DNA from: JAJVID01 sp050247435
Lineage (GTDB): Bacteria > Acidobacteriota > Blastocatellia > RBC074
Length of the DNA stretch: 64,000 nt
Reading direction: 5' to 3'
NCBI GenBank assembly: GCA_050247435.1
Contig: JBFWUF010000030.1
Span: 43,887-107,886, forward strand
Position numbers and translations under genes: made by a program. This document shows positions 1 through 7,216 of the stretch, in pieces. The notes under the pieces were generated by a model. It was not told the DNA's origin, did not search any database, and worked only from the letters and a program-made list of their open reading frames with translations. Position 1 is the stretch's first letter; every line of letters begins with the position of its first letter.

Positions 1-2
1 GA

Positions 3-785
3 ATGGTTGAGATCGAAGGCGGGCTTTTCGCGCTCGGTTACGCCGGCGCCGATTTCGCGTGGGACAACGAGAAGCCGCAGCACTCTGTCTTCTTGCAGGA
101 TTTTGCGATTGACCGCGCGCCGGTCAGCAACGGCGAGTTTCTGGAATTCATCAACGCTGGCGGCTATGAAGATTATCGCTGGTGGCTGAGCGAAGGCTGG
201 GAAGCCGTGAAGCGTGAGCGATGGCGCGCGCCGCTTTACTGGGAAGCGCACGACGGTGACTGGATGATCTGCGACTTTCACGGCTTGCATCGCGCCGAAG
301 ATAAAGCCGGCGATCCAGTCTCGCACGTCAGTTATTTTGAAGCCGCAGCCTATGCGAAATGGGCGGGGAAGCGGTTGCCAACCGAAGCCGAATGGGAGAA
401 GGCCTCGGCCTTCGATCCGATCAGCAAAACGAAAAAGCAATTTCCGTGGGGCGACGCCGCGCCGGACGCCGCGAAAGCGAATCTCTTCGACAATCAATTG
501 TGGGCCGTCGCGCCGATAGGCTCGTTGCCGCAGGGCCGCAGCGCGACAGGTTGTCAGCAGATGATCGGCGAGGTGTGGGAATGGACGATGTCGGATTACG
601 CGCCGTATCCGGGGTTCAAATCCGAATTCGACGAGTACAATGACAAGTGGTTCGTCGGACAAAAAGTTTTGCGTGGAGGATCGTTTGCGACGCCTGCGAT
701 TCATATCCGCCCGACGTACAGAAATTTCTTTCATCCGCCGGAGCGGTGGATGATCGCGGGTTTCCGTTGCGCTAAAACTCTTTGA
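3..785 (+). CDS. egtB: EgtB-type sulfoxide synthase, C-terminal part (partial)
   Basis: EgtB joins an oxidised thiol (cysteine or gamma-glutamylcysteine) to trimethylhistidine during ergothioneine synthesis. The visible 260 residues are its FGE-sulfatase-like (C-type-lectin fold) domain: an ALDNE-like segment seen as AWDNEKPQHS (19-28), PVSNGEF (40-46), RLPTEAEWEKA (124-134), GEVWEWT (about 189-195), VLRGGSF and a terminal FRNFxHP-like run. The iron-binding DinB part (His3 site) is missing, and the frame is open to the left edge, so the gene almost certainly starts outside the window; the ATG at base 3 is probably internal. The aligned residues resemble mycobacterial EgtB more than the second homologue at 1385 does. 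A yceI gene follows 48 bp later on the same strand. Family is sure; the exact thiol donor cannot be told from this part. Confidence 0.8.
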   Translation: MVEIEGGLFALGYAGADFAWDNEKPQHSVFLQDFAIDRAPVSNGEFLEFINAGGYEDYRWWLSEGWEAVKRERWRAPLYWEAHDGDWMICDFHGLHRAEDKAGDPVSHVSYFEAAAYAKWAGKRLPTEAEWEKASAFDPISKTKKQFPWGDAAPDAAKANLFDNQLWAVAPIGSLPQGRSATGCQQMIGEVWEWTMSDYAPYPGFKSEFDEYNDKWFVGQKVLRGGSFATPAIHIRPTYRNFFHPPERWMIAGFRCAKTL

Positions 786-833
786 TCCTCAATCGGCGAT
801 AATCCGATAACGATTTGTTGGGAAGGAGAGAAG

Positions 834-1388
834 ATGGCGAAATGGACTTTTGAACCGGGCCACACGGCGGCGGAATTTTGCGCGCGGCATATGATGGTGA
901 CTTACGTGCGCGGGTGCTTCAAGAACGTGCGCGGCACGCTGGCGTTCGATCCGGCCAACCCGCGCGAATCTTCGGTCGAAGCGACGATTGACTCTCGAGG
1001 CATTTGGAGCGGCGAGCCGGATCGAGACGCGCATTTGCGCAGCGCCGATTTTCTGGATGTTGAGAACTATCCTGAGATCACCTTCAAAGGCAATCAGGTC
1101 GAAATCACCGGCGATCACGATTACAAAGTCACCGGGGATTTGACGATTCGCGGCGTGACCCGGCCCGTGATCTTGAGCGTGCGCTATCTCGGTCAATGGC
1201 AAACGCCGTGGTGGGAAGACGGCGTGGACAAAGGGCCGAAGACGCGCGCGGGCTTCGTTGCGAGGACGGAGATCAACCGCCATGACTTCGGCGTGAGCTG
1301 GAATTCGACGCTGGATCGAGGCGGCATCGTGGTCGGCAACATCGTGCAAATCACGATTGACGCCGAAGCCATCCTGGAATCCGAATGA
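834..1388 (+). CDS. YceI family protein
   Basis: YceI proteins are small beta-barrels (lipocalin-like) that bind isoprenoid or other amphiphilic ligands. The 184 residues show the family layout: WTFEPGHTAAEFCARHMMV at the start, the central DAHLRSADFLDVENYPEITF block (about 62-81), the DLTIRGVTRPV strand pair (about 102-112) and the closing NRHDFGVSWN segment (about 146-155). Length is typical for the domain. No signal peptide is visible, so this copy is probably cytoplasmic, unlike E. coli YceI. A good Shine-Dalgarno (GGAAGGAGAG) lies about 5 bases before the ATG. The stop overlaps the next start as ATGA, suggesting translational coupling with the SenA-type gene. A role in selenoneine or ergothioneine metabolism is only suggested by position. 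Confidence 0.92.
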   Translation: MAKWTFEPGHTAAEFCARHMMVTYVRGCFKNVRGTLAFDPANPRESSVEATIDSRGIWSGEPDRDAHLRSADFLDVENYPEITFKGNQVEITGDHDYKVTGDLTIRGVTRPVILSVRYLGQWQTPWWEDGVDKGPKTRAGFVARTEINRHDFGVSWNSTLDRGGIVVGNIVQITIDAEAILESE

Positions 1389-2779
1389 GCCGAAGAGCAA
1401 TGACCAGCGCGTCATCAGACCGTTCAATCACACAACTCGCCGGGGAATTGCAGGAGGCGCGCGCGCGTCTGCTCGATCTCATCTCAGATTTGGACGACGA
1501 GCAGATGATCGGCCCTCGCCTGGCCATCGTGAACCCGCTCAGATGGGAGATTGCGCACGTGGCGTTCTTCCAGGAGTTCTGGCTGCTGCGCCATCTGCGC
1601 GGCCACACGGCGATCAAGCCCGCCGAACATCTTGATCCTGACAAACTTTATGACTCCGCCCGCGTCGCGCACGGCACACGATGGGATTTGCCGTTACCAT
1701 CGAAGCAGGCCACGACCGCTTACACGCAGCGAATTCTCGACCGCGTGATCGAGCAGGTGAACAGCGGCGCGGCCCGCGACGCCAGTGGATTTGACGACGC
1801 CTATTTCCTCGAACTCTCGCTGCTGCACGAAGACATGCACAACGAAGCGATCACCTACACGCGGCAGACGCTCGGTTACTGCGCGCCGCAATTTGCCGAG
1901 AGAGAGAGCGGGGGAGTGGGTGAGCGGGAGAGCGGGGGAGTGGGTGAGTGGGAGAGCGGAAGACTTGGCGACACTTTCATTCCCGGCGGCGTATTCAAAC
2001 TCGGCAGCGAGCCGGATGCAGGCTTCGTCTTCGACAATGAGCAGTGGGCGCACGAAGTGGAGGTCAAGCCGTTTTCGATTTCGCGCACAGCCGTCACGCA
2101 ATCCGAGTTCGCCGAATTCGTGAACGACGACGGTTACAGGCGGCGCGAGTTTTGGAGCGACGAGGGCTGGAACTGGCGCGCGAGCGTGAACGCCTTGCAT
2201 CCTGTCTACTGGCGTTCCGCAGGCGGAGGCAAATGGGAGCGTCGCGTCTTCGATCAATGGATTCCGCTCGAACCGATGCTGCCTGTGATTCACGCCAACT
2301 GGCACGAAGCCGAAGCCTATTGCCGCTGGGCGCGCCGCCGTTTGCCGACCGAAGCCGAATGGGAGATGGCCGCAAGTTGTGAACCGGCCTCCGGCGGAAG
2401 CGGCATTGCCGAGATCAAAAGGCGATATCCCTGGGGCGATGAGGCTCCAACACCCGATCGCGCGAATTTGGATTGGCGCGCGACAGCCACTGTCCCGGTG
2501 AATGCATTGCCCGCGGGCGAGAGCGCGTTCGGCTGCCGCCAGATGATCGGCAACGTGTGGGAATGGACGGCGACCGATTTCGGTCCTTATGCCGGTTTTG
2601 AACCTGGCCCGTACAAGGAATATTCCGCGCCCTGGTTCATCAATCAGGGAGAAGGGCACAAAGTTTTGCGCGGAGGCTGTTGGGCCACACGGTCACGATT
2701 GATCCGAAACAGTTATCGCAATTTTTACAAGCCGGATCGAAGAGACGTGTGGGCCGGGTTCAGAACTTGCGCGTTGTGA
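1385..2779 (+). CDS. senA: SenA-type selenoneine synthase (EgtB homologue)
   Basis: This 464-residue protein has the full EgtB architecture: a DinB-like four-helix part (about 13-170) with the iron ligands H58 (IAHVAFFQEF) and the pair H148/H152 (LLHEDMHNEA), then an FGE-sulfatase domain (about 196-464) with RRLPTEAEWEMA, GNVWEWT and VLRGGCW. EgtB couples sulfur to hercynine; SenA is the relative that couples a selenosugar. The SenA reading rests on the next gene, a clear SenB-type glycosyltransferase, because senA and senB are normally paired. On sequence alone it could be another EgtB. The linker at about 173-191 holds two copies of an ESGGVGER-like octapeptide encoded by a 24-bp tandem repeat, not expected in the family. 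ATGA overlap with yceI fixes the start at 1385; an ATG at 1400 is an alternative. No SenC/SelD gene is in the window. Confidence 0.75.
   Translation: MSRRAMTSASSDRSITQLAGELQEARARLLDLISDLDDEQMIGPRLAIVNPLRWEIAHVAFFQEFWLLRHLRGHTAIKPAEHLDPDKLYDSARVAHGTRWDLPLPSKQATTAYTQRILDRVIEQVNSGAARDASGFDDAYFLELSLLHEDMHNEAITYTRQTLGYCAPQFAERESGGVGERESGGVGEWESGRLGDTFIPGGVFKLGSEPDAGFVFDNEQWAHEVEVKPFSISRTAVTQSEFAEFVNDDGYRRREFWSDEGWNWRASVNALHPVYWRSAGGGKWERRVFDQWIPLEPMLPVIHANWHEAEAYCRWARRRLPTEAEWEMAASCEPASGGSGIAEIKRRYPWGDEAPTPDRANLDWRATATVPVNALPAGESAFGCRQMIGNVWEWTATDFGPYAGFEPGPYKEYSAPWFINQGEGHKVLRGGCWATRSRLIRNSYRNFYKPDRRDVWAGFRTCAL
1904..1959 (+). repeat. 24-bp tandem repeat inside senA
   Basis: Two full 24-bp units (1904-1927 and 1928-1951) and a third partial unit (1952-1959) follow one another. 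Each unit is itself three related octamers (GAGAGCGG, GGGAGTGG, GTGAGYGG). The length keeps the reading frame and codes for the ESGGVGER-like linker between the two domains of the SenA-type protein. It looks like an intergenic-type simple repeat that spread into a tolerant linker. Confidence 0.85.
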
Positions 2780-2785
2780 TTTCAG

Positions 2786-2821
2786 ATTTGAGATTCAGAA
2801 TTTGAGATTCGGAATTTGAAA
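2786..2821 (+). repeat. 14-bp tandem repeat forming the senB leader
   Basis: The gap between senA and senB is almost wholly a tandem of ATTTGAGATTCRGA (2786-2799, 2800-2813) plus a partial third unit whose last base is the A of the senB ATG at 2821. No convincing Shine-Dalgarno other than the weak GGA at 2811-2813 is visible, so the repeat itself makes up the translation leader. Confidence 0.75.
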
Positions 2822-3218
2822 TGAAGATCGGCATTGTCACTCCCGCGCCGCCGCGTTCACGCCAGGGCAACCGCGTCACTGCGTTGCGATGGGCGATGAT
2901 TCTGCGGCGATTTGGCCATCGCGTAACGATCACACAAAGCTACGAAGGCGAATCATACGACCTGCTTGTCGCGTTGCACGCGCGCCGCAGCCACGATTCG
3001 ATCAAACGTTTCCGTTGTGAACATCCCGACAGGCCGCTGATCGTCGCGCTGACCGGGACTGACCTCTATCGCGATCTTCCGAAAAGCAAACGAGCGCAAC
3101 AATCGCTTGAACTCGCTTCGCGCCTGATCGTCCTTCAGCCGAAAGCGTTCGACGATTTGCCGAAACATCTCTACGCCAAAACGCGAGTCATCTATCAATC
3201 GGTCGAGCCGTTCAGGCA

Positions 3219-3246
3219 AATCCGCAATCCGCAATCCCCAATCCGC
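3219..3246 (+). repeat. Heptamer tandem repeat inside senB
   Basis: Four head-to-tail copies of AATCCGC (third copy AATCCCC) at 3219-3225, 3226-3232, 3233-3239 and 3240-3246. They resemble the short tandem heptamer repeats known between genes in cyanobacteria, but here they lie in coding sequence and code for a QIRNPQSPIRN linker just before the second Rossmann half. Loss or gain of one 7-bp unit would shift the frame. Confidence 0.8.
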
Positions 3247-3496
3247 AATTTCACGGTTTGCGTCATCGGCCACCTGCGCGAAGTCAAAGACCCGTTCCGC
3301 GCCGCAATGGCCGCGCGGTTGTTGCCCGAATCATCCAGCATCCAAATCATCCACGTGGGCGGCGCGATGAACGGCAAGATGGCCGAACGCGCGCGCCGCG
3401 AGATGCGGATCAACCCACGCTATCGCTGGATTGGCGAACAACCGCAATGGCGCGTGCGACAAATCCTGATGCGCAGCCAGTTGTGAGTTCACTCAT

Positions 3497-3513
3497 CCCG
3501 CCTGGAAGGCGGG
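3497..3513 (+). other. Hairpin 10 bases downstream of the senB TGA
   Basis: CCCGCC (3497-3502) and GGCGGG (3508-3513) form a perfect 6-bp GC stem with loop TGGAA, starting 10 bases and looping 17 bases after the in-frame TGA (3484-3486). That spacing, and a G in the first two loop bases, fits the loose consensus of bacterial SECIS elements. The same bases encode the conserved RLEGG motif, so the stem may be chance. Weak evidence by itself. Confidence 0.35.
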
Positions 3514-3924
3514 GCAAACGTCGTCTCGGAAGCGATTGTCGCGGGCACGCCCGTCGTCGCTTCGCACATTGCAGGCAATGTCGGATTGCTCGGCGAAGAT
3601 TATCCCGGATATTTCGATATAGGCGACGCAAGCGAACTGGCCCGGCTGCTTTTGCGAGCGGAGACGGATGCGGATTTCTTTGCTGGGTTGAGAACGCAAT
3701 GCGAAACGCAAGCCGCGCTCTTCGATCCGGCGAATGAGAGAAAGTCCTGGCGCGACTTGATCAGAGAATTGATCCCGGCTGAATAGTGAGCGCCTGTTCA
3801 AACCCATCGCGCCAATCGCGCTGGGGGCGCGTCAGAAGTATTAGCCTCTAGAACAGAAACCACTGAATACTACGACACCTGATGATGGTGAAAGCCAGGC
3901 TCACGATTGTGAATGAAAGAGGAA

Positions 3925-5763
3925 TCACACTCTGCGATTCCTGACTGGCAGTCCCTCTATCCGTGTGAGTATCTGGCTGGCGCTGTAAATCGCCAGCAGA
4001 CGCTTGAAGACTGTTCGCGATCCGTAACCGATCTCGCGCAGGGTGTAATAGAGCAGCGCGGGCAAGTACTCCGCGAAAAACTTTGGCGGGGAATCTTCTG
4101 GTTTCCCTTGTTTCTGAACATTCGCGGCTTTCCGCCGGAGTAATCGAATCAGATCGAGGCAATGTTCGATGTTGGCCGTAAACTTGCTCTTTTTCCAGGC
4201 CGTCTTCTTCTCCCATTTATTTTCATCAAGCAAGTGATCTGCCAGTCGAATCCACAACGGCAACTGCGTGTGAGTGTGATCGCTGGCTCGCAGCGAATCG
4301 GCGTTCTCAGCTTGACAGTCCATCAAGGCGTAGATGATCTCGATCTCCAGCCGCGCAAAATCTTGCATCGCATGGCCGGATTCCTGAAAGAATGGCAGGT
4401 CTATCAACAGAGGGTGGCCCGCATATTCCATCCAGAGCATCACATTGTTGGAATTCATATCTCCGTGCGCCAATGAGAGCGTCACAGAAAACAGATCATT
4501 AAGCGCAGTTTGCCCAGTCAGGTAGCCTTTATGTTCGACAAACTCCCAAACTCTCTCTCGATGTTCCTCCCACTTCGGCAGCAATCGCGCAACTTTGCCC
4601 GCATCTTTGCTGTCAAGAAAACCGAGAATCCGGCCTATATCCCTGCCTTTGAGTTCATAGGGCGACCAATCCGGAGGGGAGTCATCCGGCAGCCAGAGCC
4701 GGCGCTCGCCGCGTTTTATCCCGCCATTGGCAGGACACCACTCGTCGCAAAGCCAATTCAGAAATTCACCAAAGAGATTGCTCCGGCTTTCGGTCAACGA
4801 GCCGCCGGAATTGAAATGGCGAATATGTAATTTGCTCCCGGCTGTTTTGTCGCGTAACTCTTCGATCGAGCAGACGAGCAGAGTTTCAAGATCAATGATT
4901 TTCCCGATCTTTTCCCCGCCAAGATAGTCATAGCAAACCGCCGTCCAATTCGAGTAGCTCGCAATAAGATACTGACTATCGAGACAAGGGTGGAGACGCG
5001 GCAGATATGACCTGAGATGGCTGATTTCGGTCATCATTCTTGCCCGTTCATGTTTTTCCACTTCTTTTTCCAGCTTCCATTCAGTTTCTTTTGGAGTGAG
5101 CTTGAGAACGTACGATTTGGCCAACAGTCCATCTTTTACCTGAAAGAGGAAAACGCTTGCTCCGGAGAGTCCTTGCCCCAATCTTTCAATTTCAATTGTG
5201 ACGTTGTCACAGTTGAAGAACAGACAAATGAGGTGCTTAAGAATATCCTTGCCTTCATCGAGATTGCGTTCATCGCTCAAGCTACGGATTTGCTCGCGTA
5301 AGGTGCGATCACCCTCTTCGCGCAACACAAGCTCCGGCAGCCGCGCTTTTTTGGGAAATGCGCTGGCGAAGGTTCGCAGCACACCAATGACCTCCTTGCG
5401 CGATTCGCTATCGGGTTGTTGCGGCGCGCACAAATAGCGAATATTGACCGGCAGCTTAGGGCCTTGTTCGTCCTCGCCGATGCAGACCAGCGGCACGAGT
5501 TCAGAGGTCAAATCCTCTGAGTACTTGTCGGGTAAAGGCTGTCGCTCTCCCTCCTTCGCTGAATAAGGCAAATCTACCGTGAAGATTACCAGTCTCCAGT
5601 TCGAATGCTCTTTGACCTTTGCAAACAAGGCTTGAAAGTTCGGAAATCGCAACGCATGCAGATAAAAATCCTCGCGCAGAATCTTTTCGAGCAAATTGAA
5701 TCTTTCCTGGCTGGTGTCGCCGATCAGCACTGTCCGGCTGGGGTCCGGAGTGGGATTATTCAT
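3925..5763 (-). CDS. Pseudo-receiver fused to TCAD9/APH-type kinase domain
   Basis: 612 residues. Residues about 10-140 look like a response-regulator receiver that lost its function: the acceptor position in VIFTVDLP is Thr62 instead of Asp. Residues about 195-480 are an aminoglycoside-phosphotransferase-like kinase fold: glycine loop LGQGLSGASVF (195-205), VAIK-type lysine K221 in YVLKLTP, catalytic loop LAHGDMNSNN (431-440, D435 and N440), metal-binding D455 in LLIDLPFF, followed by GHxMxDFARLEIEI. The LSGA loop and the GH-DFARLE ending match my memory of the ternary-complex-associated domain 9 (TCAD9) described in bacterial conflict and signalling systems. All catalytic residues are there, so it is probably an active kinase with unknown substrate. 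It is the last gene of a minus-strand operon and overlaps its upstream neighbour by 8 bp, which suggests that its input comes from the FIST sensor three genes upstream. Confidence 0.75.
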   Translation of the reverse strand: MNNPTPDPSRTVLIGDTSQERFNLLEKILREDFYLHALRFPNFQALFAKVKEHSNWRLVIFTVDLPYSAKEGERQPLPDKYSEDLTSELVPLVCIGEDEQGPKLPVNIRYLCAPQQPDSESRKEVIGVLRTFASAFPKKARLPELVLREEGDRTLREQIRSLSDERNLDEGKDILKHLICLFFNCDNVTIEIERLGQGLSGASVFLFQVKDGLLAKSYVLKLTPKETEWKLEKEVEKHERARMMTEISHLRSYLPRLHPCLDSQYLIASYSNWTAVCYDYLGGEKIGKIIDLETLLVCSIEELRDKTAGSKLHIRHFNSGGSLTESRSNLFGEFLNWLCDEWCPANGGIKRGERRLWLPDDSPPDWSPYELKGRDIGRILGFLDSKDAGKVARLLPKWEEHRERVWEFVEHKGYLTGQTALNDLFSVTLSLAHGDMNSNNVMLWMEYAGHPLLIDLPFFQESGHAMQDFARLEIEIIYALMDCQAENADSLRASDHTHTQLPLWIRLADHLLDENKWEKKTAWKKSKFTANIEHCLDLIRLLRRKAANVQKQGKPEDSPPKFFAEYLPALLYYTLREIGYGSRTVFKRLLAIYSASQILTRIEGLPVRNRRV

Positions 5764-7216
5764 CGGTCTTCTCCTCTTCTCCTACAAGAGGCGGTAGTTC
5801 CGCCTGCTTCCATAGCTTGCGAAAAGTCTTGGGATCCAGATTGGCCGCTCTGGCCGCCGCTGTCACGTTGTATCTGTGACGATCAAGCATTCTGCGCAGG
5901 TAGACGCGGTCGAACGCCTGAATGTATGGTTTGCTCGCCTTACGATAGGCGCTCGTCAACCAATCGGCGGGCAAAAGCCGTGACAGCTCGTCCATCAACT
6001 CTACGGCATGCTGTTGCGCTGCCACGGCGTGAGCTTCGGCGGATTTCGCGGTGGGCGGATCCGACAGCAGGTCGTTCATAATCCGCATTGGCAGATGTTG
6101 CGGCATGATTACTTCGCCTGCGCAAACGCTGAGCGCCGATGTGACCACGTTTTCCAACTCTCGGACGTTTCCGGGGAATGGGTAGCTGTGAAGAATCTTG
6201 AGCGTCTCATCGGCGAAGACCACTTGCCGTTCGCCTTTGCGCGCGTCCAGGAAACAGGCCGCCAGCTTTTCAACATCGCCCTTTCTGTCGCGCAGAGGCG
6301 GGACGTGGATCGTCATCCCGTTGATCCGCTGGAATAGATCGAGGCGAAAATTGTTGCGGCTGACCTCTTCGGCCAGGTTGCGATGAGTGGCGCAAACCAG
6401 CCGCGCTTTGAAAGGCAGGTCAACCTTTCCTTTCAACCGGCGGAACTTTTTTTCCTGAATCACGCGCAGCAGCTTGATCTGCGCCGAAGCCGATAGATCG
6501 CCTATCTCATCCAGGAAGAGCGTCCCGGCGCCGGCCTGCTCGAAAAATCCGATATGCTGCCCGTCCGCGCCCGTGAACGCGCCCTTTTCATGACCGAACA
6601 ACTCGCTTTCGATCAAATGTTCGTTGATGGCGGAGATCTGAACGGCCACCAAAGGCGCGCCGGCCCGCTTCCCCAACTGATGAATCGCTCGCGCGAACAT
6701 CTCTTTGCCGGAGCCTGATTCGCCGAGGATCAACACCCGCGCATCCGCGTGCGGAATGACTTTCGTCAATTGCCGCAGCGCCGCCAGCAGGCTCGCCGAT
6801 TCGCCCCGGATCGTCTTGCGCAACTCGGCCATCATCGGCGAGTCGGCGTCTTGCGCCGAGAGCAATTCGCGCAAACAGGCTTTGATCCGCTCGGCCTCGA
6901 CCGGTTTTTGCAGAACGTCTTTGGCTCCAAGCCTGAAGGCTCGCACCGCCAGTTCGGAGGTAAATTCCTCGAACATCACGACCACTGGCGTCTCAGGCCA
7001 CCGATGCCGCAACAGCGCCAGCGTCTCGGCGAAGGTCAGGTCGGCGATGTTCCACAGCAAAAAGCTCGCCGTGAAGCCATCGGCATGCGCTTCGATGATT
7101 TGCCTGGCGGCGGCGCCGTCTCGGCAAACCTCGACCTGCGCGCCCTCTTCCGTCAGCAGACTGCGGAACAGGCTCGCGTCCTTGACCGAATTGTCCATGA
7201 CCAGAACTTTAAACAT
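5756..7216 (-). CDS. NtrC-family sigma-54-dependent activator with degenerate receiver
   Basis: 486 residues in the order receiver (3-120), AAA+ sigma-54 interaction domain (about 145-375) and Fis-type helix-turn-helix (about 450-473, NVTAAARAANLDPKTFRKLW). The AAA+ part has Walker A GESGSGKE, the sigma-54 contact loop GAFTGA, Walker B TLFLDEIGD and an arginine-finger region, so it should remodel the sigma-54 polymerase. In the receiver the phospho-acceptor position is Asn56 (FLLWNIADL) although the switch lysine (LQKP) remains, so it is unlikely to be controlled by phosphorylation and may respond to a partner protein. It overlaps both neighbours by 8 bp. A sigma-54-like promoter upstream of the whole operon (13579-13594) suggests that it activates its own operon. 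Confidence 0.93.
   Translation of the reverse strand: MFKVLVMDNSVKDASLFRSLLTEEGAQVEVCRDGAAARQIIEAHADGFTASFLLWNIADLTFAETLALLRHRWPETPVVVMFEEFTSELAVRAFRLGAKDVLQKPVEAERIKACLRELLSAQDADSPMMAELRKTIRGESASLLAALRQLTKVIPHADARVLILGESGSGKEMFARAIHQLGKRAGAPLVAVQISAINEHLIESELFGHEKGAFTGADGQHIGFFEQAGAGTLFLDEIGDLSASAQIKLLRVIQEKKFRRLKGKVDLPFKARLVCATHRNLAEEVSRNNFRLDLFQRINGMTIHVPPLRDRKGDVEKLAACFLDARKGERQVVFADETLKILHSYPFPGNVRELENVVTSALSVCAGEVIMPQHLPMRIMNDLLSDPPTAKSAEAHAVAAQQHAVELMDELSRLLPADWLTSAYRKASKPYIQAFDRVYLRRMLDRHRYNVTAAARAANLDPKTFRKLWKQAELPPLVGEEEKTDE

Larger units (their letters stand above)
2821..3786 (+). pseudogene. senB: SenB-type selenosugar synthase, interrupted by in-frame TGA
   Basis: SenB is a GT4-like glycosyltransferase that makes a selenosugar from selenophosphate and a UDP-sugar for selenoneine synthesis. 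The hallmark N-terminus is present: VTPAPPRSRQGNRVTALRWA (about 6-25), LLVALHARRS, DRPLIVALTGTDLYRD and LASRLIVLQPKAF. The reading frame meets TGA at 3484-3486 (codon 222) but continues in the same frame to 3786 with a perfect family C-terminus: SSRLEGGANVVSEAI, GNVGLLGEDYPGYF and LFDPANERKSWRDLI. So one codon, in the strand leading to the conserved SSRxEGGAN motif where homologues carry a hydrophobic residue, is a stop. Readings: nonsense mutation, sequencing error, or readthrough/selenocysteine. A heptamer tract (3219-3246) adds about 10 linker residues. If translation stops at 3486 the product is a truncated 221-residue protein without the donor-binding half. Confidence 0.8.

Noticed and set aside
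1694..2659. 321-residue minus-strand frame inside senA
   Set aside because: Shadow; the plus strand encodes a clear two-domain enzyme.
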